A DNA stretch of 64,000 nucleotides from Cordylochernes scorpioides (Eukaryota > Arthropoda > Arachnida > Pseudoscorpiones > Chernetidae). The stretch covers positions 2,274,862 to 2,338,861 of the forward strand of contig CP092880.1 in assembly GCA_030710605.1 (NCBI GenBank). The letters are read 5' to 3'. Of this stretch, positions 10,845 through 20,228 are shown one piece after another. Both the position numbers and the translations under genes were made by a program. The notes beneath the pieces were generated by a model. The model did no database searches and was not told the DNA's origin. It saw nothing but the letters and a program-made list of their open reading frames with translations. Numbering within the stretch: position 1 is the first letter of the stretch; the number at the start of each line of letters is the position of its first letter.

Positions 10845-10940
10845 ACAACTCTCTGGTAAGAAGACACCTCTCTCCCTAAAGGATACTTAGGCTCTGAAAC
10901 TAGGTATTGTCCTTTACAGGGAGGTTGTTCTACTGTACTG
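10845..10940. repeat. Family B MITE fragment after the minisatellite
   Basis: AACTCTCTGGTAAGAAGACA, then CTAGGTATTGTCCTTTACAG and GGAGGTTGTTCTACTGTA form the right half of family B. The left half is missing, perhaps replaced by the minisatellite. Confidence 0.65.
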
Positions 10941-11292
10941 TTTGATGATGACAGTGAGAAGCAGAAGTTTAATTCAAAATAAGCTGCTTGTACGGAGCAC
11001 AGTCTCCCATATACAGACACCATGATGGTGGGCTGTGCTGGCAGGAAGTCTAAGTGGGCTAATTTGGCTGAGACAGCTCAGCCTGGGCTGGAACAATTGA
11101 CTTCACACGGCCTTGACAGTGATTTAGTAGGCTGCTGCTTCCTTCCTTACATGTAGCTTCCTCCTATTCTTGCACAGGTTTCTCTGCAGCTTCTGGATGG
11201 TAAATGTATTCTCTTAAATCTGGACCTACCAGGGATGTTGGAGAAATACAGAAACAATTGCTAAGGCACAATTTGGATTATAGATTATAAAC

Positions 11293-11412
11293 ACGAGGTA
11301 ATAAGACCAAATCCAAAGAAATAAATAGTGTGTGACGTTTCGGTAACAGCATTGTTACTGAAACGTCACACACTATTTATTTCTTTGGATTAGGTCTTAT
11401 TACCTCGTGTTT
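11293..11412. repeat. Palindromic repeat, family D, copy 1
   Basis: Two near-perfect arms of about 55 bases run from ACGAGGTAATAAGACCAAAT through GTGTGTGACGTTTCGGTAAC to the inverse, with only a few bases between them. The same family is at 14.06, 20.23, 28.7, 28.9, 29.87, 30.65, 38.4, 39.48 and 58.7 kb, sometimes with CTGATGATGG or CTGAAGATGG and spacer between the arms. Confidence 0.85.
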
Positions 11413-11673
11413 GGAAACAATTGCTGTAGTCTCTCTCATGAGATATCACAGTCTAAAAACATGGCTAAACTCAGGCCTCTCCTGGAGATAGTCTCTTATT
11501 AGAAACTGTTTGGGTTGAAAGACTTCTCATGACACGGCCTGACATGACAGAGAAGAGTCCAACCTTCAGGAGAGACCAGAGTAATCCATGTTTTCAGCCT
11601 TAGGTCTATTATGGTAGAATGCTGTTCTACTTATAAACCATATCCATCTATTGATTCAGATATTCCTATAGTT

Positions 11674-12143
11674 TAATATATATAAAAATGAATGTATGTA
11701 TGTGTGTGTGTGTCCTTTATGCCTGACCAAACCACACATTGGAACGCCATGAAACTCTGGGAAGTTATTTAGTATAGTACGGGGAAGGTTTCTAGCAAAT
11801 AAAATTTTTGAAATAACTTTTCGCCTAAAAAATAATCAAGATAAATATTCTAATTTATCTGTTATAATTCAACAATCTGCTCTAAATATTATCATGATGA
11901 TACGATGATTTTGTAATGTAGAAAATTAGGAAAGACAAAATGAGACAAGAATAATGATACAATTCCAAGGCAAGATACTATTCCTTTAACTTCCAATTAC
12001 TGAGGGAACCAATTAATATTGATTTTATTCTATTTATTAAGTATTTTTCAAGGGACCGGGAAAAAATGTTGACTTTATCGAGAGATTCGTTAGACAAACC
12101 TTTACTCGGGTAAAACCCGGGCGAAGCCGGGTACATCCGCTAG
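11674..12143 (+). mobile_element. Non-autonomous Helitron
   Basis: It begins near TATATATAAAAATGAATGTA and ends with the hairpin CCCGGGCGAAGCCGGG, then TACATCCGCTAG followed by T, the expected Helitron 3' end inserted before T. There are no terminal inverted repeats and no coding sequence. It differs in its middle from the 40.57 kb copy, so two subfamilies are present. The 5' TC is not preserved. Confidence 0.72.
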
Positions 12144-12246
12144 TAGTTTAATAAAAATAGGAGAGCATAGCACATAAATCTTTTATTAAAAACCAAATAA
12201 TCATAAGAGAGAGTGAAAATATTTGTGTGAATAGTAGACAACTTCT

Positions 12247-12305
12247 TTTACTGTAGAGAGGTGTCTGCTAGCGGGGTGTCCACTAAAGGGAGGTTCCACT
12301 GTATT
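12247..12305. repeat. Family B MITE end
   Basis: TGTAGAGAGGTGTCTGCTAG, then GAGGTTCCACTGTA, is a single terminus of family B. A similar end is at 12630-12685, flanking the SINE fragment, so the SINE may have inserted into one MITE. Confidence 0.5.
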
Positions 12306-12416
12306 GCACTTCTGGGGCGACTGAGCATTCCTAATGGCATTAAAAACTTACATTTTTTAAAAGACTAATCATTTCAAGTATAGTCACTGAAAATAGACAT
12401 TTTTCAAGACTTTTTT

Positions 12417-12620
12417 TATTATCACTAGAACATGAGGTACAGCCCTGGATAAACATGGTGGGTAGAAGTTGGCGACTGCTTTTACTGGAAGTGCACCACA
12501 TGTCTACATATGTGAAAAATAATTTGGCTTTTGGTTATTTGCACTTGGTAGTGGGGTTGGACTTTGTAAGAATCAGGGACCAATGGAGCTTTTTCTTTAA
12601 ATTAGAAAAAAGAAGTTAGA
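12417..12620 (-). repeat. tRNA-derived SINE body, 5' truncated
   Basis: The + strand TTTTTTTATTATCACTAGAA, then GCACCACATGTCTACATATG and AATCAGGGACCAATGGAGC, is the inverse of the 21.2 kb SINE body and ends before the tRNA-like head. Confidence 0.7.
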
Positions 12621-12689
12621 AAATTGTCCTTTATAGAGAGGTGTCTGCTAGTGGGGAGTCCTCTAAAGGAAGGTTCTACTGTATAAATA

Positions 12690-13215
12690 TGTTATATTAA
12701 AATATTATTTTATTTAAAATTATCTTTCATAGATTCAAATACTCTGTTAAATCGACCGCCAGAGGTCATGCTTCCCCTATAAAAACTCATTGTTGTTGTT
12801 TCCCGATGGCCGGCTCAAAACCTTATGTACATTTTGTAAATAAGTTTTTCATTTTTTGATTCTTACGCTTTAAGCCAGGCAGTACTTTTATCAAACTATG
12901 TTTTTATATATATTCCATAAGTTCAATTAAAGCAATATCTGATCAAAACCATTTTTATTCTTTCAGGATTTTAACCACGACTGTATTAACATAGTATGAT
13001 CCTCAAGATGATCAAAAATAAAGCACAGAGATCTCATCTTTTATATAACATATATATATGAGAGACCCACATTGTGACAATCTCTGTGTTCCCATTGTCA
13101 TCAATGTGGTGTCATGGTGGTGTGTGTGATCAGGAATAATGAGCTGCACACAAGGGTTGCTACAGCTAGCTCCTACCTTTTGTTTTGTTTGTTGTGGGTC
13201 AAGTAGAAACTACCT
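12690..13215. other. Intronic AT-rich stretch, nothing recognised
   Basis: I see no coding frame, RNA fold or terminal repeat that I can support here. It contains short TA and GTGT runs only. Confidence 0.5.
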
Positions 13216-13219
13216 CTCT

Positions 13220-13680
13220 CTCTATACACATAGTTGCTGAGCTAAAGTGTCCTTTAGAGGTCCTCTTACTGGAGAGTTACTAATTAGTAATCATACTAAT
13301 TTTGGAAATGAAAACTGTCCTTTGTAGAGAGATGTCCTCTAGCAGGAGATGTTCTCTTACCCCGGAGAGTTGCTAATAATAAAAAAGGTAATTTTGGCAA
13401 TGAAAACTGTCCTTTGTAGAGAGATGTCCTCTAGTGGGAGTGTCCCCTTACCTGAGAGTTGCTAAATAGTAAAAATGGTAATTTTGACAATGAAAACTCA
13501 CCTTTGTAAAGAGCTATTCTCTAGCAGGAGTGTCCTCTTACTGGAGAGATGCTAATTAGTAAAAAATGAAAATTTTGGTATTGAAAACTGTCCTTTGTAG
13601 AGAGGAGTCATCTAGCAGGAGTGTCCTCTTACCAGAGTAGTTGCTAGATAGTAAAAATAGTAATTTTGGAAATTGAAGAA
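13220..13680. repeat. Short tandem array of a family B MITE segment
   Basis: About 4-5 copies of a unit of about 90 bases carrying AAAACTGTCCTTTGTAGAGA and CTAGCAGGAGTGTCCTCTTA. The marker AAAACT recurs at 13311, 13403, 13493 and 13583. It is the same MITE family that forms the 43.6-55.3 kb array, in opposite orientation. Confidence 0.85.
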
Positions 13681-13739
13681 GAATAAAGAAGATGCCAATA
13701 TGCTGGAATGAATATAAATCAACATTCAGTGATATTTAT

Positions 13740-13858
13740 GCCTACGGCCACACCACATTGAAAACATCTGTTTTCGTCCGATCACCAAAGTTAAGCAATG
13801 TCGGGCCCGGTCAGTACTTGGGAGGGTGACCATCTGGGAACACCGGGTGCTGTAGACT
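13740..13858 (+). rRNA. 5S rRNA-like gene or pseudogene in an intron
   Basis: The 119 bases follow 5S rRNA from end to end: GCCTACGGCCACACCACATT, CGTCCGATCACCAAAGTTAA, GCAATGTCGGGCCCGGTCAG, TACTTGGGAGGGTGACCATC, CTGGGAACACCGGGTGCTGT and closing AGACT. Length matches the usual 119-121. The internal control region is recognisable but altered (GGGAGGGTGACC rather than GGATGGGTGACC), and the closing stem has a mismatch. A TTTT run lies about 6 bases downstream. It could be a dispersed gene, a pseudogene or the head of a 5S-derived SINE; one copy only is seen here. Confidence 0.85.
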
Positions 13859-14053
13859 ATTACCTTTTCTTGTGGTCTCCAACCGGCATTCTAGGCTTAA
13901 CCCAATATTTTGGAGATTATAAAGATGTGGTGTCCCTCTCATCAAATGACCATTCATATGTGAGGTGGCCTCTCTTACTATGACTACAATTTCTATACTT
14001 TCCCAAATTTCTTTCCCACATTGTGGTGGGAAAGTGAAACAGGTAACACAATA

Positions 14054-14176
14054 AACATAAGGTAATAAGACCAAATCCAAATAAATAAATAGTGTGTGAC
14101 GTTTCAGTAACAACGCTGTTACTGAAATGTCACACACTATTTATTTATTTGGATTTGGTCTTATTACCTTATGTTT
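14054..14176. repeat. Palindromic repeat, family D, copy 2
   Basis: The arms CATAAGGTAATAAGACCAAA ... and inverse meet at GTAACAACGCTGTTAC. The family tail TTCTATAATCCAAATTGTAC follows and is the start of the 73-base segment duplicated around the gypsy element. Confidence 0.85.
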
Positions 14177-14250
14177 ATATTCTATAATCCAAATTGTACC
14201 TTATCAGGTATGTTAGGACTCCTAGCAGGGTCACCTTAAGCTGTGTTATA

Positions 14251-14455
14251 TGAATGCATGGAAAGGATGCGCGGGGGGAGGCCCGGGAGGTGCGCGCGCA
14301 GTGGAACGGTGGGAGCATGCGCGGATTAGGTGGTTGGCTGCGATTTTTGTAAACATACTGCGCTAGCTCCCGTTATTCTCTTCTTTATAACCTTACTTTA
14401 AATAAACTATATTTAATCTCAACATCGAATTCTATTTAATTTATTCTACTCTACA
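14251..14455 (+). repeat. gypsy 5' LTR
   Basis: It starts TGAATGCATGGAAAGG and ends TTCTACTCTACA, with a GC-rich U3 (GCGGGGGGAGGCCCGGGAGG) and an AT-rich 3' part including TTCTTTATAACC. It lacks the 8-base CGCCATTT found in the 3' LTR. Confidence 0.9.
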
Positions 14456-14550
14456 AAGTGGCGGAGATCAGCTGGGTACCTAAAGAAGAAGAACGCTCTA
14501 TTAGAAGAAGCAGAAGATTACAAGGACTTACCCCCGACAACACAGCGACG

Positions 14551-15720
14551 ATGAACAACAGAAGCGAGGCGACCACTCAGGTGAGTCCACTCTTTTGTCA
14601 GAATGTGGTGCGGAACCCTTCCATGTTCTCTGGTGAGATCAGCGAAGACCCCCAAGCCTGGCTGAAAGGTTATGAGAGAGTGGCAAGACATAACCATTGG
14701 GACGATTCGCTCAGTCTGGCTAACGTGTACTTTTATCTACACGGTACCGCTCAACGGTGGTACGAAAATAACGAGGAAAATATCCCATCGTGGGAGATAT
14801 TTAAAGACCAACTAGGATCCGTATTTGGGAAGAAAGATAACCTGCGGCGTCAAGCCGAGCAAAAGCTAAAGGTGCGAGCTCAAACGAGGGGCGAAAGCAC
14901 TGAATTTTATATCCAAGATGTTTTGCGACTCTGCAGGGAAGTAGATGCACAGATGCCAGAAGAAGAGAGACTATCTCATCTGATGAAGGGAGTAGCAGAG
15001 GAAGTCTACCGGTATCTTCTGCCGAGAGACATAGCGACGACGGATCAGTTTATCGCAGAGTGTCGTCGCGTTGTGGCGCTCCAAGGACGACGAGTGACAG
15101 CCTCAAAATTCGAGCGCTTGCCCAATGTTACCTCGCTCGGTGACCTGGGGGACGTGACGGATCTACAGTCTCTGATAAGACAGATCGTTAGAGAAGAAGT
15201 GCAGCGGGCCCTAGCACCGCCACGGGAAGAACCAAGAATCTCCTCCCTTGAGGAAATAGTGAAGGAGGAAGTCGACAAAGTCCTCGCTCCCATGTCGGGG
15301 ATAAATACCTTCCCAATGGAATCGGCGGCGAGGTCAGCACCACGGAACTATAGAAAGAACACCTGGTATGCACCTAAGGTCGAAGCAAGTGGCTCAAGAG
15401 TCGAAGTACGGGACACTAATGAGTGGAGGACCCCAGACGGCACGCCCGTATGCTTCCACTGTGGACGGCCCGGCCACGTTGTCCGCTATTGCCGCGACAG
15501 GAGGAGGTTACTTGATGAGAGAAGAGACGAAATGTACCAAGATCGGGCCAGGACAATGACGAACTCCGGACGCAACAATAACTCAAACGACGCTGATCAA
15601 AGGGTCAACACCAGACGTTATCGCAGCCCCTCCCCTTCTCCTAGACGCGGAAGTTCCCCTGGTCGCAGTGCTACAAGACGAGCCAGCCAGTCTCCTCGGC
15701 GTTTACAATCGGAAAACTAA
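14551..15720 (+). CDS. gypsy Gag (capsid-nucleocapsid)
   Basis: The first ATG at 14551 (MNNRSEATTQ) gives 389 residues; the frame is open further upstream to a GTG in the primer-binding site. The N-terminal half is a Ty3-type capsid (PSMFSGEISEDPQAWLKGYE, WYENNEENIPSWEIFKDQL). A CCHC knuckle CFHCGRPGHVVRYC starts near residue 301. The C terminus is an Arg/Ser-rich tail (RRYRSPSPSPRRGSSPGRS). Gag ends in TAA directly after GGAAAAC, and the pol frame is open in -1 across this stop, so -1 frameshifting is plausible. No frameshift or premature stop is seen. Confidence 0.92.
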   Translation: MNNRSEATTQVSPLFCQNVVRNPSMFSGEISEDPQAWLKGYERVARHNHWDDSLSLANVYFYLHGTAQRWYENNEENIPSWEIFKDQLGSVFGKKDNLRRQAEQKLKVRAQTRGESTEFYIQDVLRLCREVDAQMPEEERLSHLMKGVAEEVYRYLLPRDIATTDQFIAECRRVVALQGRRVTASKFERLPNVTSLGDLGDVTDLQSLIRQIVREEVQRALAPPREEPRISSLEEIVKEEVDKVLAPMSGINTFPMESAARSAPRNYRKNTWYAPKVEASGSRVEVRDTNEWRTPDGTPVCFHCGRPGHVVRYCRDRRRLLDERRDEMYQDRARTMTNSGRNNNSNDADQRVNTRRYRSPSPSPRRGSSPGRSATRRASQSPRRLQSEN

Positions 15721-15791
15721 GAGCCGCGCCCTCAAATGGAGGTGAGGCCGCTGCACAACCTATAATTCCTCCCCTGTCGACAGTCGTGAAA

Positions 15792-18700
15792 ATGACGAAC
15801 AACTACATTGACATTAAAGTTGAAGGCGACACAATACGGGCTCTGGTGGATTCCGGAGCCTCCTATTCTGTTATATCCGAGCGGTTCAGAGTAGAACTGA
15901 AAAAGACGATGTTTGCCGAAACCGACGTTGTATTGAAAGTTGCTGACGATAAGGTGGTCAAATCCAAAGGACGCTGCACTTTGAAGTTGGAAGTAAATGG
16001 ACATCCGGAAAACTTTGAATTCGTCGTTTTGGAAAATTGCAGTCACGATGTGATTCTAGGCTGGGATTTCTTCAAGGCGACCAACGCGGTTATCGACTGC
16101 GGTCTGGGCGAACTACAACTGGACGACCTACCAGACCTAGACGCCGAGGGTAGAGATGACGGAGTGTACGCTATCCAAGACTTCGTTATCCCCGGGAGAT
16201 CGTCGCAGAGGATAAGCGTCGTCAATAGATCTCTCGTAGGAATTGTTAACATGGAGGTTACCTGTTCTAAAGAACTATTCATTCGAAAAGACGTGATTCT
16301 TCCTTCTTCATTGATTGAATTTGAAGAAGGAATTGGAAAAATTTGGATAACTAACGGCGGACTTCAACCTCAAATGATTCCGAAAGGAATGAACTTGGGT
16401 AGGATGTGCGATATTGAGACGGAACACGTGTGCCTCTTGAGTGTGGAGCCGGAAAGTTTTTCAAGGGAGAGAAGAGAAGATGACCACAGCAACTACCTGT
16501 TATCTCTAATCAACCCCGATCTGCCCAAGAAAAAAAAAGAAGATTTAATGGGGCTGCTGTTGTCTTTTAAAGGAGTTTTCCTTCCCACGATGAAAAACGC
16601 AAACAAGGTACAGAACAGAGTGAAGCACAGAATTCCCACCGGCGACCATCCCCCTATAAAGCAGCTCCCATATCGGGTATCTAAAAGAGAGCGAGAAATA
16701 ATGCAGAAGGAAGTAGATACCATGCTTGAAAGAAAAGTAATTCAGCCATCTGAGAGTCCCTGGTCAGCCCCTGTGGTGCTGGTCAAGAAGAAAGACGGCA
16801 CATGGAGATTCTGCGTGGACTTCCGGCGGCTAAATCACATCACCAAGAAAGACGTTTATCCATTGCCTCGCATTGATGACGTTCTGGATCTTCTGTCATC
16901 CGCCAGGTATTACTCGACCATGGACCTGAAGACCGGGTACTGGCAGGTGGAGGTGGACGAGCGAGACCGCGAGAAGACTGCCTTTGTTACTCCGGATGGG
17001 TTGTACGAGTTCATGGTAATGCCGTTTGGATTGTGCAACGCGCCTGCCACATTCGAAAGGATGATGGATAATGTGCTCATGGGCCTCAAGTGGAACATTT
17101 GTTTGTGCTATTTGGACGACATCGTGGTCTACTCTGATACTTTTGAGGAACATTTAGAACGTCTGTCTAAGGTTCTGAGCTGTCTTCAACAAGCGGGGCT
17201 TACAATCAATCCGGATAAATGTCTGTTTGGATCAACAAGAATAAAAATCCTGGGTCATGTGGTAGATAAGGATGGCATACAACCCGACTCCGAAAAGGTC
17301 GAAGCCATAAAGAAGTTCCCTGTACCCAAGTCCGTCTGTGATATTCAAAGCTATTTAGGATTGTGCTCCTACTACAGAAGGTTTATCAAGAATTTCTCCA
17401 AAATCGCTGCTCCTCTACAAATTCTTCTGAAAAAAGATCAAAAGTTTATTTGGACACAAGAGCAAAAAGATTCATTCGAGTCCCTGAAGAAAGCTCTGAT
17501 GCAGAAGCCGGTACTAGGACATTTTAAAGAAAGTGCCATCACCAAACTTCATACCGACGCCAGTAGCTACGGCTTGGGTACTGTTCTGGTACAGATCCAG
17601 GAGAATCAAGAAAATCCTATTGCTTATGCCTCCAGAACACTTTCCAAGGCGGAAAAGAACTACTCCACCACTGAACGAGAATGCCTAGCAGTCATTTGGG
17701 CAATTGGAAAATTTCGTCCATATTTATATGGAAGGCCCTTTGAGGTTGTTTCGGACCATCATTCTTTGTGCTGGTTGGCTGGTCTGAAGGACCCTTCTGG
17801 AAGACTAGCAAGATGGGCCCTCAGACTGCAAGATTTCGACGCAACCATCACCTATAAAAGCGGGGTCAAGCACAAAGACGCGGATTGCCTATCGAGATAC
17901 CCGCTGCCAGAGTCGCCTGCTCTGACGTCGCTTACATTAGTAAGAGAACAACAGAATCTAGATCCTGATATAACAAAAATTTCAAATGCCTTAAACCAGG
18001 GTGAAGGGGCCGAGAGATTCGAAATGAAGAACGGTCTACTCTATAAGCGTAATTTTGATCCATTGGGTAGACGTTTGCTGTTGGTTATACCGAAGTGTAT
18101 GAGACCAGATATCCTGAAGGAGTTCCACGATGTTCCGACCGCGGGCCACCTAGGTTTTGCAAGGACCTACGACAGAATAAGAAAGAGATACTTCTGGCCG
18201 GGACTTTACAACAGCGTTCGATGTTATGTCGCCCATTGCAAGGAGTGCCAGCGAAGAAAGGGAGAAAACAAACTGCCTGCTGGAAAACTAATTCCCATTC
18301 AACCCCCGTCATTTCCGTTCCAGAAAATAGGCATGGACCTGCTTGGGAGGTTTCCCCTTTCGGACAAAGGAAATCGATGGATAATTGTATGTACAGATTA
18401 TTTGACCAAATATGCAATCGCCAAAGCCCTGCCATCTGGTACGGCTGCAGAAATCGCGACTTTCATACTGGAAGAAGTAATTTTGAAGCATGGCGCTCCA
18501 CGCGAAATAATAACTGACAGAGGTCGGGCCTTCATGTCTCAGATGGTCAAAGAAGTCACTTCCCGTTGCAAGATAAGCCACCTGTTCACCACGGCTTATC
18601 ACCCTCAAACAAACCGATTGACAGAGAGGCTGAATAAGACCCTGGGTGACATGCTCTCCATGTATGTGGACGCCGAGCAGAGGGATTGGGACAGCGTTCT

Positions 18701-19250
18701 GCCATATGTCATCTTTGCATACAACACGGCCCAACAAGGAAGTACCAGATTTTCTCCTTTCTTTTTGGTTCATGGTCGCGAGGCCGAGACCCTCTTTGAT
18801 GTCCTGCTGCCTTACGAAGACGAAACATCGGATCATGACTTTGGAGATCAGATGGTAACCAAGGCAGAAGAAGCACGGCAGCTCGCTCGGATACACATTT
18901 TGAGAGCCCAGGAGAATAACAAGTACCATTACGACCAGGTGCATCGATCTGTTGAGTACCGTGTTGGGGACCTCGTCTGGGTGTTCACCCCTGTTCGAAA
19001 GACAGGGTTGTCCGAGAAATTACTAAAGAAATACTTCGGGCCGTATAAGATAACGAGGAAGGTGTCGGAAGTGAATTATGAAGTGGAAGCTCTGGAACAA
19101 AGTTCAAGACGGAGGAGACGCAGCCAGAAGGACGTCGTCCATGTTCTCCGGATGAAGCCCTACAGAGATCCTGGCCAACAGCTGGTGACCGGAGACTACA
19201 ATAGCTGGGACAGCGAGGATGCTGTCGACATCCTGGAGGGAGGGCTGTGA
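15792..19250 (+). CDS. gypsy Pol (protease, RT, RNase H, integrase)
   Basis: From the ATG at 15792 the product is 1152 residues, and the frame is open upstream into gag in -1. In order: protease ALVDSGASYSVIS with D20; reverse transcriptase with VVLVKKKDGTWRFCVDFRRL, MPFGLCNAPATF and catalytic YLDD at 440-443; RNase H with HTDASSYG (D589) and TTERECLAVIWAI; integrase HHCC finger near 778-815 (FHDVPTAGHLGF, HCKECQRRK); catalytic D849, D909 and E945 with the canonical 35-residue D-E spacing (TDRGRAF, LTERLN); and a GPY/F module near 1081 (KYFGPYKI). All key residues are present, so the copy could encode active enzymes. The usual PQTNG is PQTNR. Confidence 0.95.
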   Translation: MTNNYIDIKVEGDTIRALVDSGASYSVISERFRVELKKTMFAETDVVLKVADDKVVKSKGRCTLKLEVNGHPENFEFVVLENCSHDVILGWDFFKATNAVIDCGLGELQLDDLPDLDAEGRDDGVYAIQDFVIPGRSSQRISVVNRSLVGIVNMEVTCSKELFIRKDVILPSSLIEFEEGIGKIWITNGGLQPQMIPKGMNLGRMCDIETEHVCLLSVEPESFSRERREDDHSNYLLSLINPDLPKKKKEDLMGLLLSFKGVFLPTMKNANKVQNRVKHRIPTGDHPPIKQLPYRVSKREREIMQKEVDTMLERKVIQPSESPWSAPVVLVKKKDGTWRFCVDFRRLNHITKKDVYPLPRIDDVLDLLSSARYYSTMDLKTGYWQVEVDERDREKTAFVTPDGLYEFMVMPFGLCNAPATFERMMDNVLMGLKWNICLCYLDDIVVYSDTFEEHLERLSKVLSCLQQAGLTINPDKCLFGSTRIKILGHVVDKDGIQPDSEKVEAIKKFPVPKSVCDIQSYLGLCSYYRRFIKNFSKIAAPLQILLKKDQKFIWTQEQKDSFESLKKALMQKPVLGHFKESAITKLHTDASSYGLGTVLVQIQENQENPIAYASRTLSKAEKNYSTTERECLAVIWAIGKFRPYLYGRPFEVVSDHHSLCWLAGLKDPSGRLARWALRLQDFDATITYKSGVKHKDADCLSRYPLPESPALTSLTLVREQQNLDPDITKISNALNQGEGAERFEMKNGLLYKRNFDPLGRRLLLVIPKCMRPDILKEFHDVPTAGHLGFARTYDRIRKRYFWPGLYNSVRCYVAHCKECQRRKGENKLPAGKLIPIQPPSFPFQKIGMDLLGRFPLSDKGNRWIIVCTDYLTKYAIAKALPSGTAAEIATFILEEVILKHGAPREIITDRGRAFMSQMVKEVTSRCKISHLFTTAYHPQTNRLTERLNKTLGDMLSMYVDAEQRDWDSVLPYVIFAYNTAQQGSTRFSPFFLVHGREAETLFDVLLPYEDETSDHDFGDQMVTKAEEARQLARIHILRAQENNKYHYDQVHRSVEYRVGDLVWVFTPVRKTGLSEKLLKKYFGPYKITRKVSEVNYEVEALEQSSRRRRRSQKDVVHVLRMKPYRDPGQQLVTGDYNSWDSEDAVDILEGGL

Positions 19251-19254
19251 AATA

Positions 19255-19467
19255 TGAATGCATCGCCATTTGGAAAGGATGCGCGGGGGGAGGCCCGGGA
19301 GGTGCGCGCGCAGTGGAACGGTGGGAGCATGCGCGGATTAGGTGGTTGGCTGCGATTTTTGTAAACATACTGCGCTAGCTCCCGTTATTCTCTTCTTTAT
19401 AACCTTACTTTAAATAAACTATATTTAATCTCAACATCGAATTCTATTTAATTTATTCTACTCTACA
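19255..19467 (+). repeat. gypsy 3' LTR
   Basis: It matches the 5' LTR base for base except for CGCCATTT inserted after TGAATGCAT. It is preceded by a purine-rich tract GGAGGGAGGG. The 73-base duplicated flank starts immediately after. Confidence 0.9.
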
Positions 19468-19770
19468 ATATTCTATAATCCAAATTGTACCTTATCAGGT
19501 ATGTTAGGACTCCTAGCAGGGTCACCTTAAGCTGTGTTATGCATCCAACAGGAAGGTACAAATTGTTTGTTCTCCAAAGGAGAGGCTACAAAGGGTACTC
19601 CATGTTAAGAGCAGTTCCAAACTAGAAGCAAAGTCCCACTGAATGGTACTTCCAGGTTTCCAGACAGGCGCATCCTTCTTTCACCTCTTAGGGAAAAGGC
19701 AACAACAACACAATTCCTATAGAAAGTGGGAATGCCACACTATGTAAAATAATACCAAAGTGAAATTGTG

Positions 19771-20056
19771 CTGTTGTTTCTTATCCCCTTGTGCAAAGAT
19801 TACATGAATCCCATGAGTCCATGCTCCTTAAGCTATTTTATGATAAGCAACAGCCTCTCCCAAAGGTCCTGTTTAGTGCATCTAATGCAAGCCAAAATGT
19901 GTTCTGGAGCTGCAGGCACCAAACTACATTTTGGGCAAGTGGGGTAGATTTTGTTGTTCTTCAATGGCTTGAGATGGCCTGTTCTAAATCTTGTGTTGTT
20001 TGATGCTGTCTGAGGTTCAGAGCTCCTCCTGGGTTCACTCCTCTGTACCAACTGTG
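19771..20056 (-). mobile_element. LINE 3' end, family C, copy 1
   Basis: Read on the - strand, a 5'-truncated LINE ends with a C-terminal segment RFRTGHLKPLKNNKIYPTCP, CSLVPAAPEHILACIRCTKQ and DLWERLLLIIK, then a tail ATAAGAAACAACAG. The CPxC...PEHILxC cluster is the terminal zinc-ribbon-like motif of many arthropod LINE ORF2 proteins. The same end occurs at 29.6, 31.44, 34.96 and 35.74 kb. Confidence 0.8.
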
Positions 20057-20228
20057 CTTAGGTGGGATCCTCCAGTTCTTGTTTATTTTTGTTTTGGCTA
20101 CTGTTTCTATTTCTTTAAAAGTGAAAGAGTATCAAGGGGATATCTAAATTTAAAAAAAGTCCTGATGGTGTAACTAAAAGTTGCTGATGGCTTGTACTAT
20201 CTGTTGGAATAACAATTAAAATTGATAT

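Larger units (their letters stand above)
14251..19467 (+). mobile_element. Coding-intact Ty3/gypsy LTR retrotransposon
   Basis: LTRs at 14251-14455 and 19255-19467 (TGAATGCAT...CTCTACA) are identical except for 8 extra bases, CGCCATTT, near the start of the 3' copy. A TGG-initial primer-binding site (TGGCGGAGATCAGC) starts 3 bases after the 5' LTR. Gag and Pol are both open over their full expected lengths and no env is present. A direct duplication of 73 bases flanks the element instead of the expected 4-6 (14177-14249 and 19468-19540). It lies in the sense direction within an intron of the coiled-coil gene. Confidence 0.95.

Noticed and set aside
14458-14550. Gag start at GTG 14458
   Set aside because: It lies in the primer-binding site and is not an ATG; the first in-frame ATG at 14551 is preferred, although the frame is open upstream.
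18309-18944. 211-aa frame on - inside gypsy pol
   Set aside because: It overlaps the integrase coding region, which has all catalytic motifs on +; no independent support.
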